Of a DNA stretch of 6,837 nucleotides, positions 6,002-6,837 are shown one piece after another. How positions within the stretch are numbered: position 1 is the stretch's first letter; each line of letters starts with the position of its first letter. The stretch covers positions 1 to 6,837 of the forward strand of contig JBJDYU010000058.1 of NCBI GenBank assembly GCA_051867615.1. The letters are read 5' to 3'. The notes beneath the pieces are model-generated. The model did not search any database. It saw only the letters and a program-made list of their open reading frames with translations, and was not told the DNA's origin. The position numbers and the translations under genes are program-made. The DNA is from RGIG5472 sp051867615. Its GTDB lineage: Bacteria > Bacillota > Clostridia > Oscillospirales > Oscillospiraceae.

Positions 6002-6837
6002 TCATTTCGTCAGGATCGTGCCGGTTTTTCCCTCCAGCGCGTCCGCCGCCCGTGCCAGAGAGGTGATGAGGGCCGTGCCTCCCTCAGTCTCCCGGACAAA
6101 GTCCATGCAGGACTCGACCTTGGGCAGCATACTGCCGGGCGCGAACTGGTTCTCACCGATGTAGCGCTCCGCTTCCGCCAGCGTCATGCCGGCCAGCTCC
6201 CGCTGGTCGGGCTTGTTGAAGTTCACGCAGACCCGGTCCACCGCGGTCAGAACGATCAGCCGGTCCGCTTTCAGACCCTTGGCCAGCAGCGCGCTGGCGC
6301 GGTCCTTGTCGATGACCGCGGCCACGCCTTCAAGCCTTTCCGCCGTTTCCACCACGGGAATACCGCCGCCGCCGACGGTGATGACAATGGCGCCGGACTC
6401 CACCAGCCGCTCCACCACTTCCAGCTCCACGATACGCCTGGGGATGGGAGAGGGCACGACGCGGCGATAGCCTCTGCCGGAATCCTCCGCGAAGATGAAG
6501 CCCTTTTCCTCCGCGATGCACTCCGCTTCCTCTTTGGTGTAAAAGCTGCCCACAGGCTTGGTGGGATGCCGGAAGCCGGGGTCGTTCTCATCCACCACCA
6601 CCTGTGTGACCACGGTGGCGCAGGGCTTGGCGATGTTGCGGGCCTTCAGCTCCGCCTGAATGGCCTGCTGCAGATGATAGCCGATGTACCCCTGGGTCAT
6701 GGCGCCGCACTCCGGGAAAGGCATATAGGGCGTGCCGCCGCCCCTGTTGGAGGAAAACTCCATGGCCAGATTGATCATGCCCACCTGGGGGCCGTTGCCG
6801 TGACCGATGACGACCTCATAGCCCTTTTCCACCAGGT
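6002..6837 (-). CDS. arcC: Carbamate kinase (N-terminus beyond window)
   Basis: Cytoplasmic enzyme that transfers phosphate from carbamoyl phosphate to ADP, yielding ATP and carbamate, the energy-conserving step of arginine deiminase fermentation; the reaction is reversible. About 277 residues are visible of roughly 310; the frame is open through the right edge, so the GTG near 6832 is internal and not the start. Motifs, counted from the first visible residue: GHGNGPQVG (11-19), VTQVVVDENDPGF (76-88) followed by PTKPVG, VPSPIP, the nucleotide-site GGGGIPV (145-151), DKD (166-168), LTAVD (186-190), APGSMLPK (222-229) and the C-terminal GTILTK. No disruption is visible. It is the first gene here in transcription order, separated by 93 bp and a hairpin from the regulator gene. 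It is also separated from arcA and arcB by the regulator, amidohydrolase and pyrBI, an uncommon arrangement. Confidence 0.96.
   Translation of the reverse strand, partial: LVEKGYEVVIGHGNGPQVGMINLAMEFSSNRGGGTPYMPFPECGAMTQGYIGYHLQQAIQAELKARNIAKPCATVVTQVVVDENDPGFRHPTKPVGSFYTKEEAECIAEEKGFIFAEDSGRGYRRVVPSPIPRRIVELEVVERLVESGAIVITVGGGGIPVVETAERLEGVAAVIDKDRASALLAKGLKADRLIVLTAVDRVCVNFNKPDQRELAGMTLAEAERYIGENQFAPGSMLPKVESCMDFVRETEGGTALITSLARAADALEGKTGTILTK

Overview
The window is GC-rich, and every convincing gene reads on the minus strand, so transcription runs from the right edge to the left. The protein types, strong GGAGG-type ribosome binding sites, use of TTG and GTG starts, and a bacterial aspartate carbamoyltransferase with a separate PyrI regulatory chain together suggest a GC-rich anaerobic Firmicute (Clostridia, perhaps an Oscillospiraceae-type gut bacterium). 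That placement is inferred from gene content, not from a marker gene.

Layout in the direction of transcription: carbamate kinase arcC (6837-6002, N-terminus outside the window); a 93-bp gap holding a long hairpin and a repeated 9-mer; a transcriptional regulator with a cupin-like N-terminus and two complete AraC-type DNA-binding domains (5908-4631); 5 bp later an M20-family amidohydrolase (4625-3537); a 322-bp gap with two promoter candidates and a hairpin-rich leader; pyrB (3214-2294) and pyrI (2276-1854), the catalytic and regulatory chains of aspartate carbamoyltransferase, 17 bp apart; a 151-bp gap with a promoter candidate; arginine deiminase arcA (1702-473); and, 38 bp on, ornithine carbamoyltransferase arcB/argF (434-1, C-terminus outside the window).

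The common thread is carbamoyl phosphate. ArcA turns arginine into citrulline and ammonia, ornithine carbamoyltransferase phosphorolyses citrulline to ornithine and carbamoyl phosphate, and carbamate kinase uses that compound to make ATP. Aspartate carbamoyltransferase uses the same compound for pyrimidine synthesis. Here pyrBI lies between the arcAB pair and arcC, next to a regulator and a hydrolase that may supply substrate. This suggests a locus dividing arginine-derived carbamoyl phosphate between energy and pyrimidines. The individual enzymes are well known. The less usual parts are the arrangement, the double-AraC regulator, the structured pyrB leader, and the repeat/hairpin element upstream of the regulator. 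I see no rRNA, tRNA, CRISPR array, insertion sequence or phage element.
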